Part shown: positions 35,333 to 43,171 of the stretch, in pieces
Layout of the letters: the number at the start of each line of letters is the position of its first letter
How positions within the stretch are numbered: position 1 is the first letter of the stretch
Source of the DNA: Novosphingobium sp. CECT 9465
GTDB taxonomy: Bacteria > Pseudomonadota > Alphaproteobacteria > Sphingomonadales > Sphingomonadaceae
Assembly (NCBI RefSeq): GCF_920987055.1
Contig: NZ_CAKLBX010000001.1
Location: 2,838,501-2,902,500, forward strand
DNA: 64,000 nt
Direction of reading: 5' to 3'
The notes under the pieces: model-generated
The model's database searches: none
The model's input: only the letters and a program-made list of their open reading frames with translations
What the model was told of the DNA's origin: nothing
Made by a program: the position numbers and the translations under genes

Positions 35333-37681
35333 TCAGGCCGGAAGCCCCAGGCGGGACTGGAACCGGTCATCGAGCTTTGAGGTCACCTGGTCGAAGTACG
35401 TCCGATCGCCCGGAACCGCTGCAAGGACCGCCTGCGTCTGGCTTTGCAGGGAGGCTAATAGACGATCCAGTGGCCCTTGAAGCTGCGAAGCGCGAACTGT
35501 GGATTTGACAGCCGCCTGCGCCGCTCGTGCCGACCAATTCGCCAATGCCAGATATTCCACCACCCGGTGCTGTTCACTTTCGTCTTGCTCCAGATGCAGG
35601 CTCTGCAAGGCCCGCGAAGTGCTGAAATGCTGGACTAGCAACCGGCCGATCAAGCGCGGCCAGTCGTGACCGGATGAATTGTAGACCGGCAGGATTTGGG
35701 CAGCCAAGCAGTTGCCGCGAACTGGCTGCGCGTGACTGAGAATGATCTGAAGCAGTCCGCGCAACCGAACGATTTCTGAAGTGGTGATCGGCTTGCCACT
35801 GAGCACCTTGCATCGTGCTTCGAAGGCGGTCACGGCTTCCTGAAATTTCTTGGCCGTTGCGAGTGTTTGACCAAATTGCCCGCGAGGGCGCCCTGGGATA
35901 TCAGACCGGCCAGTGGGTTGTTCAACGTCCGCCGCTGCAGCCGGTTCAGTGGTTCTGAAATCGATAGCGCTTTGTGCCTGGATCTCCCGATCTTCGACGT
36001 CACCAAGGTCAGGACCGACCAAACCAATCAGGCGGTTGAGACAGGCGCTAACCATACTGGCGGCACTGTCCTGACGCCCAGTGAGGAAACCACGAGCGCC
36101 GTCGCTGGCAGTGAGAGCTTCGGTTCTGGCTCGGACGAAATCCTCGTAGGAAAGTACACCGTATTCTCGAGTGCCTGATTCCTTCGACGCGCCGTCGGCG
36201 TCTGCACCACTGCTGCGAATACCGGGGCGGCTCTGCCCCTCTTCAAACTCGATGGCCTCCAACTGAGAAAGAGTTTCGATCAGCGAGAGATCTTCATCCA
36301 TCGCATCGACCAGATGATCGATCAGCTTGCGTCGACGACCGCCCTGTGGAGGGAGCGTGGCAACAGCCAATACATCAACATCAGTAATTGGCACCGGCGC
36401 CGAGATGGAGTCTTCGTCCATGACGACTACTCCGTAGCGTGGCCGCTGTTCTCCCATGTCCAGATGCCAATGCTGAACGCCCGTGGTTGCGAGCCCCTGA
36501 ATCTGGGCGACAGATTGATCCTCACGATCAAACAGCTTCAGCATCACAGGCGTCCCCGACCATTTGCCGGGAGGCGTCCACGAAATCGCGCTGGCCGCGA
36601 GCATCAGCGAACCGCCGTCAATCTGCGCAACCGGGCCTGTGCCAGGCGCCGTTGAAATCGCCATTGGCGAGATCGTGCTTGGCTCGAGCGGCGCCTCCGA
36701 GTAGTTCGCCAACCCCAGCCCCGAGAGCGCCGTGCCGCGCCCCACGCGTTTGTAGAAACCAGCTTCTGCATTTCCCGCCGGACTTGATGGCCCGAACATC
36801 GCTGGGAACGTGCAGTTCATGCTACCCGAGATGACGTGGTCCCAAGATTTGCCGATCGCCAAGATCAGTTTAGCGTGAACAAACCTGCCTGCCGAAACGC
36901 TTTCTGTGTCAAAAAGTCTGACGTCGGAATGATTTCGGAGTTCATCGACTGGAAAGCCAACGGTTTCATTGTCGATGAGCAGATCTGTGGGAGGTTCGCC
37001 GAAAGCAGATCGCAGTCTCGAAAGACCAGAAAGCTTCGTATCCCAGAAGGGCGACAGAACGACGAGCCGTTCAATAATGTCGCCGCCGACGCAGGTAACA
37101 ATCTGGTCGAGGATGTTGCTGTCCTGCCAATCTCGCAAAAATCCAATCTGCGCTTCACCCCCCGCATCGCGGATAATTGGGGTGCCTTCAACGCCAAGCC
37201 AGGGACTGAGGCGCAAAGCACGACTGAGCGCGGTTGAAAACCATTGATCTTGAGGCGGCACATAACTGCGAATGTAGGCGAGCGCGTCCGCAAAAATTGG
37301 CGCATGGTCGGGTTCGTTGGGGTTGAAACGAATATCTGCAATCAACTCTCGATTTCCGCCCAACCCTAATGCCGTCAGATTGCCGGAGCCCACCAGCAAT
37401 CGGCCCTTTGTCGCGCCCACCAGCATGGTAATCTTGGGGTGGAAAGCGCCCGGCGCGTCAGCCTTAACAATGTGATAGCTGCTCCCAGCAAATCGGGGCG
37501 CTCCGAAGTCCGCAAATGACTGATTCGCCATCTGTCGGTCGGCAAGGACCGCGATATTCCGACAGCCAGCCCCCCGAAGCTTCGGGAAAGGTACATCTTC
37601 AAATGCCTGGGCGCCGAATGCGTATGTCGTGAGGAACGCTGAGTGGTAGCCACCCTCTCCGAAAATTTCGAAATATTTCAC
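35333..37681 (-). CDS. PLD-superfamily protein of the Ubl operon
   Basis: This is a 782-residue protein with two phospholipase-D-type motifs. The first is FHPKITMLV...GRLLVGSGNLT (about residues 78-105) and the second FVHAKLILA...DHVISGSMNCT (about 265-295). Both keep the H-x-K and the G-S-x-N parts, so a paired HKD active site acting on phosphodiesters is likely; nucleases of this type occur in several defence systems. The remaining ~450 residues are mostly helical and unassigned. Its start overlaps the preceding DUF6361-like gene by four bases. A 127-base gap separates its stop from res. Confidence 0.75.
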   Translation of the reverse strand: MKYFEIFGEGGYHSAFLTTYAFGAQAFEDVPFPKLRGAGCRNIAVLADRQMANQSFADFGAPRFAGSSYHIVKADAPGAFHPKITMLVGATKGRLLVGSGNLTALGLGGNRELIADIRFNPNEPDHAPIFADALAYIRSYVPPQDQWFSTALSRALRLSPWLGVEGTPIIRDAGGEAQIGFLRDWQDSNILDQIVTCVGGDIIERLVVLSPFWDTKLSGLSRLRSAFGEPPTDLLIDNETVGFPVDELRNHSDVRLFDTESVSAGRFVHAKLILAIGKSWDHVISGSMNCTFPAMFGPSSPAGNAEAGFYKRVGRGTALSGLGLANYSEAPLEPSTISPMAISTAPGTGPVAQIDGGSLMLAASAISWTPPGKWSGTPVMLKLFDREDQSVAQIQGLATTGVQHWHLDMGEQRPRYGVVVMDEDSISAPVPITDVDVLAVATLPPQGGRRRKLIDHLVDAMDEDLSLIETLSQLEAIEFEEGQSRPGIRSSGADADGASKESGTREYGVLSYEDFVRARTEALTASDGARGFLTGRQDSAASMVSACLNRLIGLVGPDLGDVEDREIQAQSAIDFRTTEPAAAADVEQPTGRSDIPGRPRGQFGQTLATAKKFQEAVTAFEARCKVLSGKPITTSEIVRLRGLLQIILSHAQPVRGNCLAAQILPVYNSSGHDWPRLIGRLLVQHFSTSRALQSLHLEQDESEQHRVVEYLALANWSARAAQAAVKSTVRASQLQGPLDRLLASLQSQTQAVLAAVPGDRTYFDQVTSKLDDRFQSRLGLPA

Positions 37682-39228
37682 GCGGAAGCCATTTCCGCTC
37701 GACCGAATGCGGTGAGACCTGCCTCGTCAATCAGCATGACGTCTTTGAGGAAACGCAGCGCCTGATCAAGGCGCGGGCTGCTGGGTGAAACCCGGAAATG
37801 ATCCCGATAGCGGACGAAACTGTCGTCCGGTTCCATCAAAAATGTGTAGGCCTTCTGATTGCGGAATTTCCGTGACGCGACCCAGAGGTGGCGTTTCAAA
37901 ATTCGGTCCCGGAATAGCGCTTCGACCGTCAATTTTGCATTGTCCCCAGATCGTTTCTCCAGAAAGCCGGCCTCGGTACGAAGGGACTGAAAATGCTCCC
38001 CGATGCTGAGGGATTTTTCCATGAGTGGGCCGAACTGAGCCGCTTTTTCTCTCAACACGCTGATGAGCGGTAAGGCAGCTTTGACAAGGTCCTGCGGCGT
38101 TCCCGTTGAGACCGCATCAAGCAAAGCAGCACAATATCTTCTGGCTTCCTCAGGATCTTGTGCATGCCGCATTTGCTGCTCGAAAACAGCCCAACTCATT
38201 TGGGCTGGGCATTCGGCATAACCGACGAGTTCATCGATCAGCTCGTTGAGTGTCAGGCGCCGGGAATTTGAAGAAGCCAGGGTAGTCAAAGCCGCCGCCA
38301 GAATTGCTTCATAGGCAAGTCGCATCAAATCACATGCTTGGTACAGCACCCAAAGCCGCCGGACTTCATCGACGTCTTTGGCAGGATCGTCCGCAGTGCC
38401 GTCGGCTTCGTACCATTTCCATTTCACCTCCTCTGCCCTTGGGATAGAACCGTTTGCCGCAGTCAGTTCGAGAAGCATTCGTAGAGTTTGCCGCCGCGTT
38501 GCATCGGAAGCCTTGGCGTTCTCGGCATGCCCAAGCAGGACATTCGACAGCAGACGGTGCTCGTCGCCACCTGGCGCGAGTTCGGCAGGCTTCATGGTTC
38601 GCAATGCGTCGAGCTGGGACAACGAAACCACACCGGCCTCAACAATCGCAAAAAACTCAGCGGACATCCCTGCCATGCCGTTTTCGAATGCAGCTACGAG
38701 TGGCAAAGCACGCTCGTGGCATATCGGAATCGGGTTCTTCGCATCCTTTTCCGGAATGATGATCAGGCCCATTTCCGCCATCTGCGTCGAATAGATGCCC
38801 CCGAATGCCCCGCCTTTGTTGCGCAGATAGCGCTGGCTGAGCTCCGCATCAGGATCTGCTCCTGCACCAAACTCCAAGATAGAGTTTGGGCCATGCTGCT
38901 GGCTAACTTCCCCAATTTTTTTGTGAGCCCAGTCCGAACCGGCAATCCCAAGTTCTGGGTCTCCTCGGCAGCATATCAACGCGAACAGTAACTCACAGCG
39001 GCGCTGGAATACACGAAATACCGCTGGGTCACTATGCCGGATGTTGTCCTCATAATACTTCAAGATCCAGGGAAAGAAGGCATAGTAGCGGTAGCGAAGC
39101 GTGATCGTGCTAATGCCGGGGAGGAGCGATTGGTAAATCGCCTCAATCGGGCGTTGCATCCCAAGCGGATCAAGCCCGGTATCTTGGCCAAGCTCTGTCC
39201 ATTCAGGGAACCCTGATCCGAAATCCAT
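37678..39228 (-). CDS. DUF6361-like protein of the Ubl operon
   Basis: This is a 516-residue protein from the ATG at 39228, whose MDFGSGFPEWTELG opening looks like a true N-terminus; a longer frame to 39405 is possible. The early signature QSLLPGISTITLRYRYYAFFPWIL resembles DUF6361-family proteins (LLFPGTSTIQTRARYFLFVPWI). Most of the rest is predicted helical with no visible catalytic motif. It has no membrane segments. It lies 201 bases after the E1-like gene and is coupled to the PLD gene (ATGA), so it may be an adaptor or sensor for that effector. The function is unknown. Confidence 0.6.
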   Translation of the reverse strand: MDFGSGFPEWTELGQDTGLDPLGMQRPIEAIYQSLLPGISTITLRYRYYAFFPWILKYYEDNIRHSDPAVFRVFQRRCELLFALICCRGDPELGIAGSDWAHKKIGEVSQQHGPNSILEFGAGADPDAELSQRYLRNKGGAFGGIYSTQMAEMGLIIIPEKDAKNPIPICHERALPLVAAFENGMAGMSAEFFAIVEAGVVSLSQLDALRTMKPAELAPGGDEHRLLSNVLLGHAENAKASDATRRQTLRMLLELTAANGSIPRAEEVKWKWYEADGTADDPAKDVDEVRRLWVLYQACDLMRLAYEAILAAALTTLASSNSRRLTLNELIDELVGYAECPAQMSWAVFEQQMRHAQDPEEARRYCAALLDAVSTGTPQDLVKAALPLISVLREKAAQFGPLMEKSLSIGEHFQSLRTEAGFLEKRSGDNAKLTVEALFRDRILKRHLWVASRKFRNQKAYTFLMEPDDSFVRYRDHFRVSPSSPRLDQALRFLKDVMLIDEAGLTAFGRAEMASA

Positions 39229-39429
39229 CGCTTTAGTCGGCCCCCATCTTCCTGAAATATCGCAGTTGTGACGATCGATTTTGCGCCGTTGGACAAACCG
39301 TACCATTGCTGCCCACAAAGTGATCGAACACTTTTTACTTGCTGTGTGCAAGTCTGGCATTGGGCCACGCAAAAGGTCAGGATTTACGCTTCCTGTCCCC
39401 AGCACTCCCTATCCAGTTCATGCAGATGG

Positions 39430-40338
39430 TCAGATGGCGAGCCATCCAAAGAGACGGCGCCACCATGATGGCGCTGGAATTGCCGCCGTTGCCACATTCT
39501 GGACCGGCGCAGGGGTATCCAAAACCTTGCGCACGTCAAAGCTCGGGTCGCCCGTTTCGTTGCTAGGATAGTGTGGGCATGGCAGATTTTTGATGCGAGC
39601 GAAGCGCGCGGACTCCTTGATGGTGTGCGAATTCCCGTCGTATTCAAGGTATGTCGATGAAATCGGATTGGGCAGCCAAGGCGAGAGAATCTGCACGGCC
39701 AGTCCCACTGCCGTCGAAGCCAGAACTCCATTAGGCCAAACGACCTGTGGCTTGCCGCCAGCGGCCCCGTAGTTACGGCCCTCTTCGTCCAAGGCCTCTT
39801 GCCGGACGATGCCCATGCAACGAAGGCAAGGACAACCAGGCATGGACAAAGCAACTTGGCCAGCGATCAGATAGCCGTCATCCAACGCATGCACATCCAT
39901 GCCCATGTCGAGGTAAGGGATCAAAAACCGTCGGGAAAAACCTTCGAGCTCGGACTTTGCGCGAACCGAATCCAGCCCCCCGACAATCAGGTCGCAGCCC
40001 TTGAGCCGATCTGCCTCGACCTGCCACAGCGCGCTGCGAGCATATACCTTTGCAGCTGGGTTGATGTCGACGATCACTCGGCGAGCAATCTCCACTTTGT
40101 CCGTACCGGGCCGAGATTCCTTGGGCAGGTCCCCATGCCGACCACCAATCAACCGGTTGAGATTCGTGTCATCGATGGAGTCATCATCCAGCACCACGAA
40201 ATTGCCGACGCCAACATGCGCCAATTGCTGGACAACGTGAGAACCTCCACCACCCAAGCCTGCGAGGCCGATCACTGCATCGCGCAGTGCCTGATCGCTG
40301 TTGATGCCGAGGAAGCTTTGGCGGTCGAGCCACTTCAT
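39430..40338 (-). CDS. E1-like ThiF-family adenylyltransferase
   Basis: This is a 302-residue protein with the E1/ThiF/MoeB fold. The nucleotide-binding loop GLAGLGGGGSHVVQQLAHVGV (~24-44) is followed by VLDDDSIDDTNLNRL, with the conserved Asp and the NLNR arginine, and by GGLDSVRAK. Cys-rich segments GCPCLRC and CPH probably bind zinc or supply the thioester Cys. E1 enzymes adenylate the C-terminus of a ubiquitin-like protein and pass it to an E2. Its start overlaps the JAB gene stop by four bases; it is the fourth gene of the Ubl-E2-JAB-E1 cassette. Confidence 0.87.
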   Translation of the reverse strand: MKWLDRQSFLGINSDQALRDAVIGLAGLGGGGSHVVQQLAHVGVGNFVVLDDDSIDDTNLNRLIGGRHGDLPKESRPGTDKVEIARRVIVDINPAAKVYARSALWQVEADRLKGCDLIVGGLDSVRAKSELEGFSRRFLIPYLDMGMDVHALDDGYLIAGQVALSMPGCPCLRCMGIVRQEALDEEGRNYGAAGGKPQVVWPNGVLASTAVGLAVQILSPWLPNPISSTYLEYDGNSHTIKESARFARIKNLPCPHYPSNETGDPSFDVRKVLDTPAPVQNVATAAIPAPSWWRRLFGWLAI

Positions 40339-40844
40339 ATCACTGCTCCGTACTTTGCGTATGGGGCACCAACGCTGATTATGTCGGTGATTGGTATTGG
40401 CGCGCGATCAGCGGTTAACCAGATCAAGCCCTTGGCGCTATCGTCGCTGAGCACCAGAATACCATGCGGCATACGCGGTATGGGGTTGAAAAAGCTCGGA
40501 ATGAATTCAGTAGCACTGCGGCGATCAACACCGCTGAAATCGGGGCGCCCGGAACCGCCATGGGTGTGGATATGAAGTAGCGCCGCTGGCGGTCGGTAAG
40601 CCGACTGAAGCGCCTTGCGCATTGCGCCTGACCCGATCTTCACGCCAACTGTCGGGTCGGGAATATAGTCATCCTCATGAACAGGGCTGTATTCACGGCC
40701 TAGCAACATCAATCGGCCATCCGATGAAGTCACGACTCCCGCAGTCAAAAAGCCGACGCGCTCATGCGCGAATTCGTGTGGGCGGGCCAGATCGGCGCGG
40801 ATCGCGCACAACGTGGTGGCTAGGATTTTGACCCTGCCCTTCAT
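40335..40844 (-). CDS. JAB/MPN (JAMM) metalloprotease, Ubl processing
   Basis: This is a 169-residue protein from the ATG at 40844, overlapping the E2-like stop. The zinc-binding JAMM motif appears as HIHTHGGSGRPDFSGVD (H-x-H...S-x-x-D, with one extra residue in the spacer compared with the usual seven), and an upstream Glu in HERVGFLTAG fits the catalytic acid. JAB proteases in bacterial ubiquitin-like operons trim Ubl precursors or remove Ubl from targets. Its location between E2 and E1 genes supports that role. Confidence 0.8.
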   Translation of the reverse strand: MKGRVKILATTLCAIRADLARPHEFAHERVGFLTAGVVTSSDGRLMLLGREYSPVHEDDYIPDPTVGVKIGSGAMRKALQSAYRPPAALLHIHTHGGSGRPDFSGVDRRSATEFIPSFFNPIPRMPHGILVLSDDSAKGLIWLTADRAPIPITDIISVGAPYAKYGAVI

Positions 40845-41197
40845 TGGAATGCCCCCATATGATTGGCGAAAATTTCGATCCAGGGCAGTTCCGCCGGAAC
40901 ACCTCGCCAAGAATAAGCATGCCAAGAACGCCCCTGCGCCATGCAGTTGGTCCACACCCCTCCACCGTTTGCCCAAGGAATCTGCTCTGAGACGAGTAGC
41001 CGAGATGTGTAGCTGTCCCGAGGGTGGGGCCATAGCAAGGCGTCAACTATCCTACTGCCATGGCCAGGTTTCGATATCTTCAGATCAGGGAGATACGCGA
41101 CAGGCTGACCACCCTCGGTCCAGATCTCTGCCTTGGGGCAAACCGACTGCAAGCGGCTTAGTTCGGCGTGGGGGTCAGTCACGACGATTGCCCGCAA
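40841..41197 (-). CDS. E2-like (prokaryotic UBC-fold) conjugating protein
   Basis: This is a 118-residue protein with the order YLPDLKI, LLWPHPRDSYTSRLLVS, VWTNCMAQGRSWHAYSWRG, and a C-terminal helix. This matches small prokaryotic E2-family proteins encoded beside multi-ubiquitin genes: a beta-meander with the P..Y...P stretch, then the W..W pair. Cys 85 (TNC) is the best candidate for the thioester; Cys 20 is the only other one. Some members of this E2 group lack a canonical active Cys, so activity needs testing. It overlaps both neighbours (19 bases with the Ubl gene, 4 with JAB). Confidence 0.62.
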   Translation of the reverse strand: MRAIVVTDPHAELSRLQSVCPKAEIWTEGGQPVAYLPDLKISKPGHGSRIVDALLWPHPRDSYTSRLLVSEQIPWANGGGVWTNCMAQGRSWHAYSWRGVPAELPWIEIFANHMGAFQ

Positions 41198-41847
41198 GGC
41201 GCATGGGAGATGAATTCCATACCTTCACGGACCTTGGTCCGCTCGTTGGGCTTCAATTCCCGGAACTCGCCCATGCCTTCGATGAGGTCCAGAACATATC
41301 CAGCGGGCACCTTGAATTCCGCCAGCAGCTCTTCGGTCGTGTAGGGCCGACGTTCCAGCTCGAAGTGTTCTTCGCCGTAGTGGACAGTCACAAGGCGCTT
41401 GCCGGTGTGAAGGTGCTCAATCCCACGCTGCTGCAAATCGAGCGTATCGCCTGCCCCCAACACGTGGTCCGGCTCATCCTGATGTTCGAGGAAGAACACC
41501 TTGTCATGGGAGGTGCCAGTGATGTCGTGAAGATCGGCAATGCTGACTGTCTCGGCCCCCCAAACATAACCGACGCCGTCAACAGTGAAATTGAGGGTGC
41601 GGTCAAACTTGAAAGCCCGGAACTCGTGGACCGTGCCGACAACGAGGTGAACCTGTTCATCCAAGCCACATGCGATGCTGCCAGGCCGGACAACCTGGAC
41701 AAGGATATGATCCTCAGCCGGCGTAAGCCTTGCCAAACGCAGGATAGAGCGCCCGTCAATCGTGGTACTATCCACGGCGACCAGCGAATGATTGATCATC
41801 ACCTGGAAATTGCGACCCCCATCAGGGGGTTCAAAACTATGCGTCAT
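41179..41847 (-). CDS. Multi-ubiquitin-like protein (three Ubl domains)
   Basis: This is a 222-residue protein with three successive ubiquitin-like units of ~68 residues: about 13-84 (FQVMINHSLVAVDSTTIDGR...EQVHLVV), 85-151 (NFTVDGVGYVWGAETVSIAD...TLDL) and 152-222 (LVTVHYGEEHFELERRPYTT...EGMEFI). Each begins with the V-x-hydrophobic beta strand and carries a short helix after T/S. This is the multiubiquitin family. The C-terminus is HAPCGQSS; removing the last three residues would expose Gly 219, a plausible job for the neighbouring JAB protease. It is the first gene of the minus-strand cassette, with AAGG eight bases before its ATG, and reads from the operator region near 41.9 kb. Confidence 0.75.
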   Translation of the reverse strand: MTHSFEPPDGGRNFQVMINHSLVAVDSTTIDGRSILRLARLTPAEDHILVQVVRPGSIACGLDEQVHLVVGTVHEFRAFKFDRTLNFTVDGVGYVWGAETVSIADLHDITGTSHDKVFFLEHQDEPDHVLGAGDTLDLQQRGIEHLHTGKRLVTVHYGEEHFELERRPYTTEELLAEFKVPAGYVLDLIEGMGEFRELKPNERTKVREGMEFISHAPCGQSS

Positions 41848-41928
41848 AAAAAATACCTTCTTTTTCGTTCGGTTTGCCGTGGCGACCTGGTCTTGTCCCT
41901 TGACTCTGCACCCTGATCGTGATTCTCC

Positions 41929-41982
41929 GTCTTAGACGTAAGACTGTTTCACATATGATGCGTCGCGTCTTACCTGTGAGAC
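41929..41982. promoter_or_regulatory. Two tandem palindromic operators between the Ubl operon and the XRE gene
   Basis: Two copies of a 16-base dyad lie in the divergent promoter. Site 1 (41929-41944) is GTCTTAGACGTAAGAC, with 6-base arms. Site 2 (41967-41982) is GTCTTACCTGTGAGAC, with 7-base arms and one mismatch. They are 38 bases apart, start to start. The sites lie between the ATGs of the Ubl gene (minus) and the XRE regulator (plus), so the XRE protein probably binds them and represses one or both directions. Confidence 0.65.
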
Positions 41983-42031
41983 ACTAGCTTGATGGGCTTG
42001 GGAGAGTCAAGGCCCCTCTCGAGGAGAATTT

Positions 42032-42394
42032 ATGTCCCTTCCGATTCAGGAATTGGGTCCGTTGATCGCCAAAAGGCGCGGCAGCCGAGGAATTCGTTCA
42101 GCAGCCGAAGAGGCGGGCGTCAGTTCAGCAACATTGTCTCGCGTTGAGAATGGCCACGTTCCCGACTTGGCCACGTTTGCGAAAATCTGCCGGTGGTTAG
42201 AGGTCGATCCCGCGATATTTCTCGGCATAAGTGCGGCGAGCCGACCAGAAAAGCGGCCTGCGGTGGTCCATTTTCGCAAGAAGAAAACATTCTCACCTGA
42301 GACGGCCGCATCATTGGCGGAGTTAATCCTCGCGGCGCAGCGGGCGAAGGATGCCCGTCTCGAACTACTGCGCCACAATGCGCAGGGGCTTTAA
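42032..42394 (+). CDS. XRE-family HTH regulator
   Basis: This is a 120-residue protein with an N-terminal helix-turn-helix (LIAKRRGSRGIRSAAEEAGVSSATLSRVENGHVPDLATFAKICRWLEVD) followed by a basic, helical tail. GAGGAG lies just before the ATG. It is divergent from the Ubl operon and overlaps a metallopeptidase gene by 44 bases. The pair resembles CapH/CapP, in which a peptidase cleaves the repressor after DNA damage and releases defence genes. Control of the Ubl operon through the two palindromes is inferred. Confidence 0.85.
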   Translation: MSLPIQELGPLIAKRRGSRGIRSAAEEAGVSSATLSRVENGHVPDLATFAKICRWLEVDPAIFLGISAASRPEKRPAVVHFRKKKTFSPETAASLAELILAAQRAKDARLELLRHNAQGL

Positions 42395-42941
42395 AGCCGA
42401 ATGCGAGCGGCGCGCCCTTGCTGCTCGTGAAATGCTGGGCCTGGGACCGACAGACAAGCTCTGCCCATGGAGGTATGCGGACATTGTTGGCGCGCATGTC
42501 CTAGGCGCGGATGAACTAGATCTACCGCCCCAGCACAAGGCACAATTGCTCGAGACCGATCCTAGCAGTTGGTCGGGAATGACACTGGTCGAAGATGAGA
42601 TTTTGCTCATAGTCATCAATTCGGCGCATTCAAAGGCGCGTCAAGCAGCGACCCTGATGCACGAAATAGCCCATTCGATTCTTGGGCATCAGCCCTCCAG
42701 CGCTCACGTTTCCGACGCCGGACTTGTCCTCTTGTCCGATTATTCCGACGAACAAGAGGAAGAAGCCGATTGGCTCAGCGGAGTGCTTTTACTTCCTGAA
42801 CCAGCGCTCATATTCCATCGCGGCGAAGGTCGCTCAGCGCACGATATCGCAACCCTCTTCGGTGTCAGTTTGGATTTAGCCAATTGGCGGTGTCGGATGT
42901 CAGGCGTGGAAAAGCGGCTCGCATTTCGGGCTCGCCGCTGA
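42351..42941 (+). CDS. ImmA/IrrE-family metallopeptidase
   Basis: This is a 196-residue protein (or 187 residues from the ATG at 42378). The zinc site HEIAH occurs in ATLMHEIAHSILGHQ, with the downstream Glu in DEQEEEADWLSGVLLLPE, the standard ImmA/IrrE pattern in which E-x-x-A-x-x-F/L follows. Such peptidases cleave XRE-type repressors. It is fused neither to the HTH nor to a sensor and overlaps the XRE frame, so co-expression is expected. A proline and alanine pair in the LLLPEPAL segment is also typical. Confidence 0.85.
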   Translation: MPVSNYCATMRRGFKAECERRALAAREMLGLGPTDKLCPWRYADIVGAHVLGADELDLPPQHKAQLLETDPSSWSGMTLVEDEILLIVINSAHSKARQAATLMHEIAHSILGHQPSSAHVSDAGLVLLSDYSDEQEEEADWLSGVLLLPEPALIFHRGEGRSAHDIATLFGVSLDLANWRCRMSGVEKRLAFRARR

Positions 42942-43117
42942 TCATAAGCATTCACTACGCTGGTGGAGGGGCAAATTGGCCGTAGTCCAGTCCAGCGATC
43001 TAGAGGTCCGGCAACGGGGAAGCTTCCCCTGCGGCCGAGCCGAGGTCTCGGCCTACCCCTTCTGCGGGGACACCCCGCAACGCCCCGGGAGAGCGAGAAG
43101 GGGGGCAAGAATCTCCG

Positions 43118-43165
43118 TGACGGAGAAATGTCGGGAGAGAGGCTTCCGGCGCCCGTCATGGAGGT
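43118..43165 (+). promoter_or_regulatory. Candidate cis-regulatory RNA hairpin before the DUF932 gene
   Basis: TGACGG (43118-43123) can pair with CCGTCA (43153-43158) immediately before the ribosome binding site GGAGGT. The enclosed bases hold CGGGAGAGAGGCTTCCGG. The same layout, with TGACGG...GAGAGAGG...CCCGTCA, occurs before parB at 44443-44489, which suggests one shared leader element. Confidence 0.4.
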
Positions 43166-43171
43166 TTTCCC

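Noticed and set aside
39229..39405. 59-residue N-terminal extension of the DUF6361-like protein
   Set aside because: The extra segment is unlike the family, and ATG 39228 gives a typical start; left as a possible alternative.
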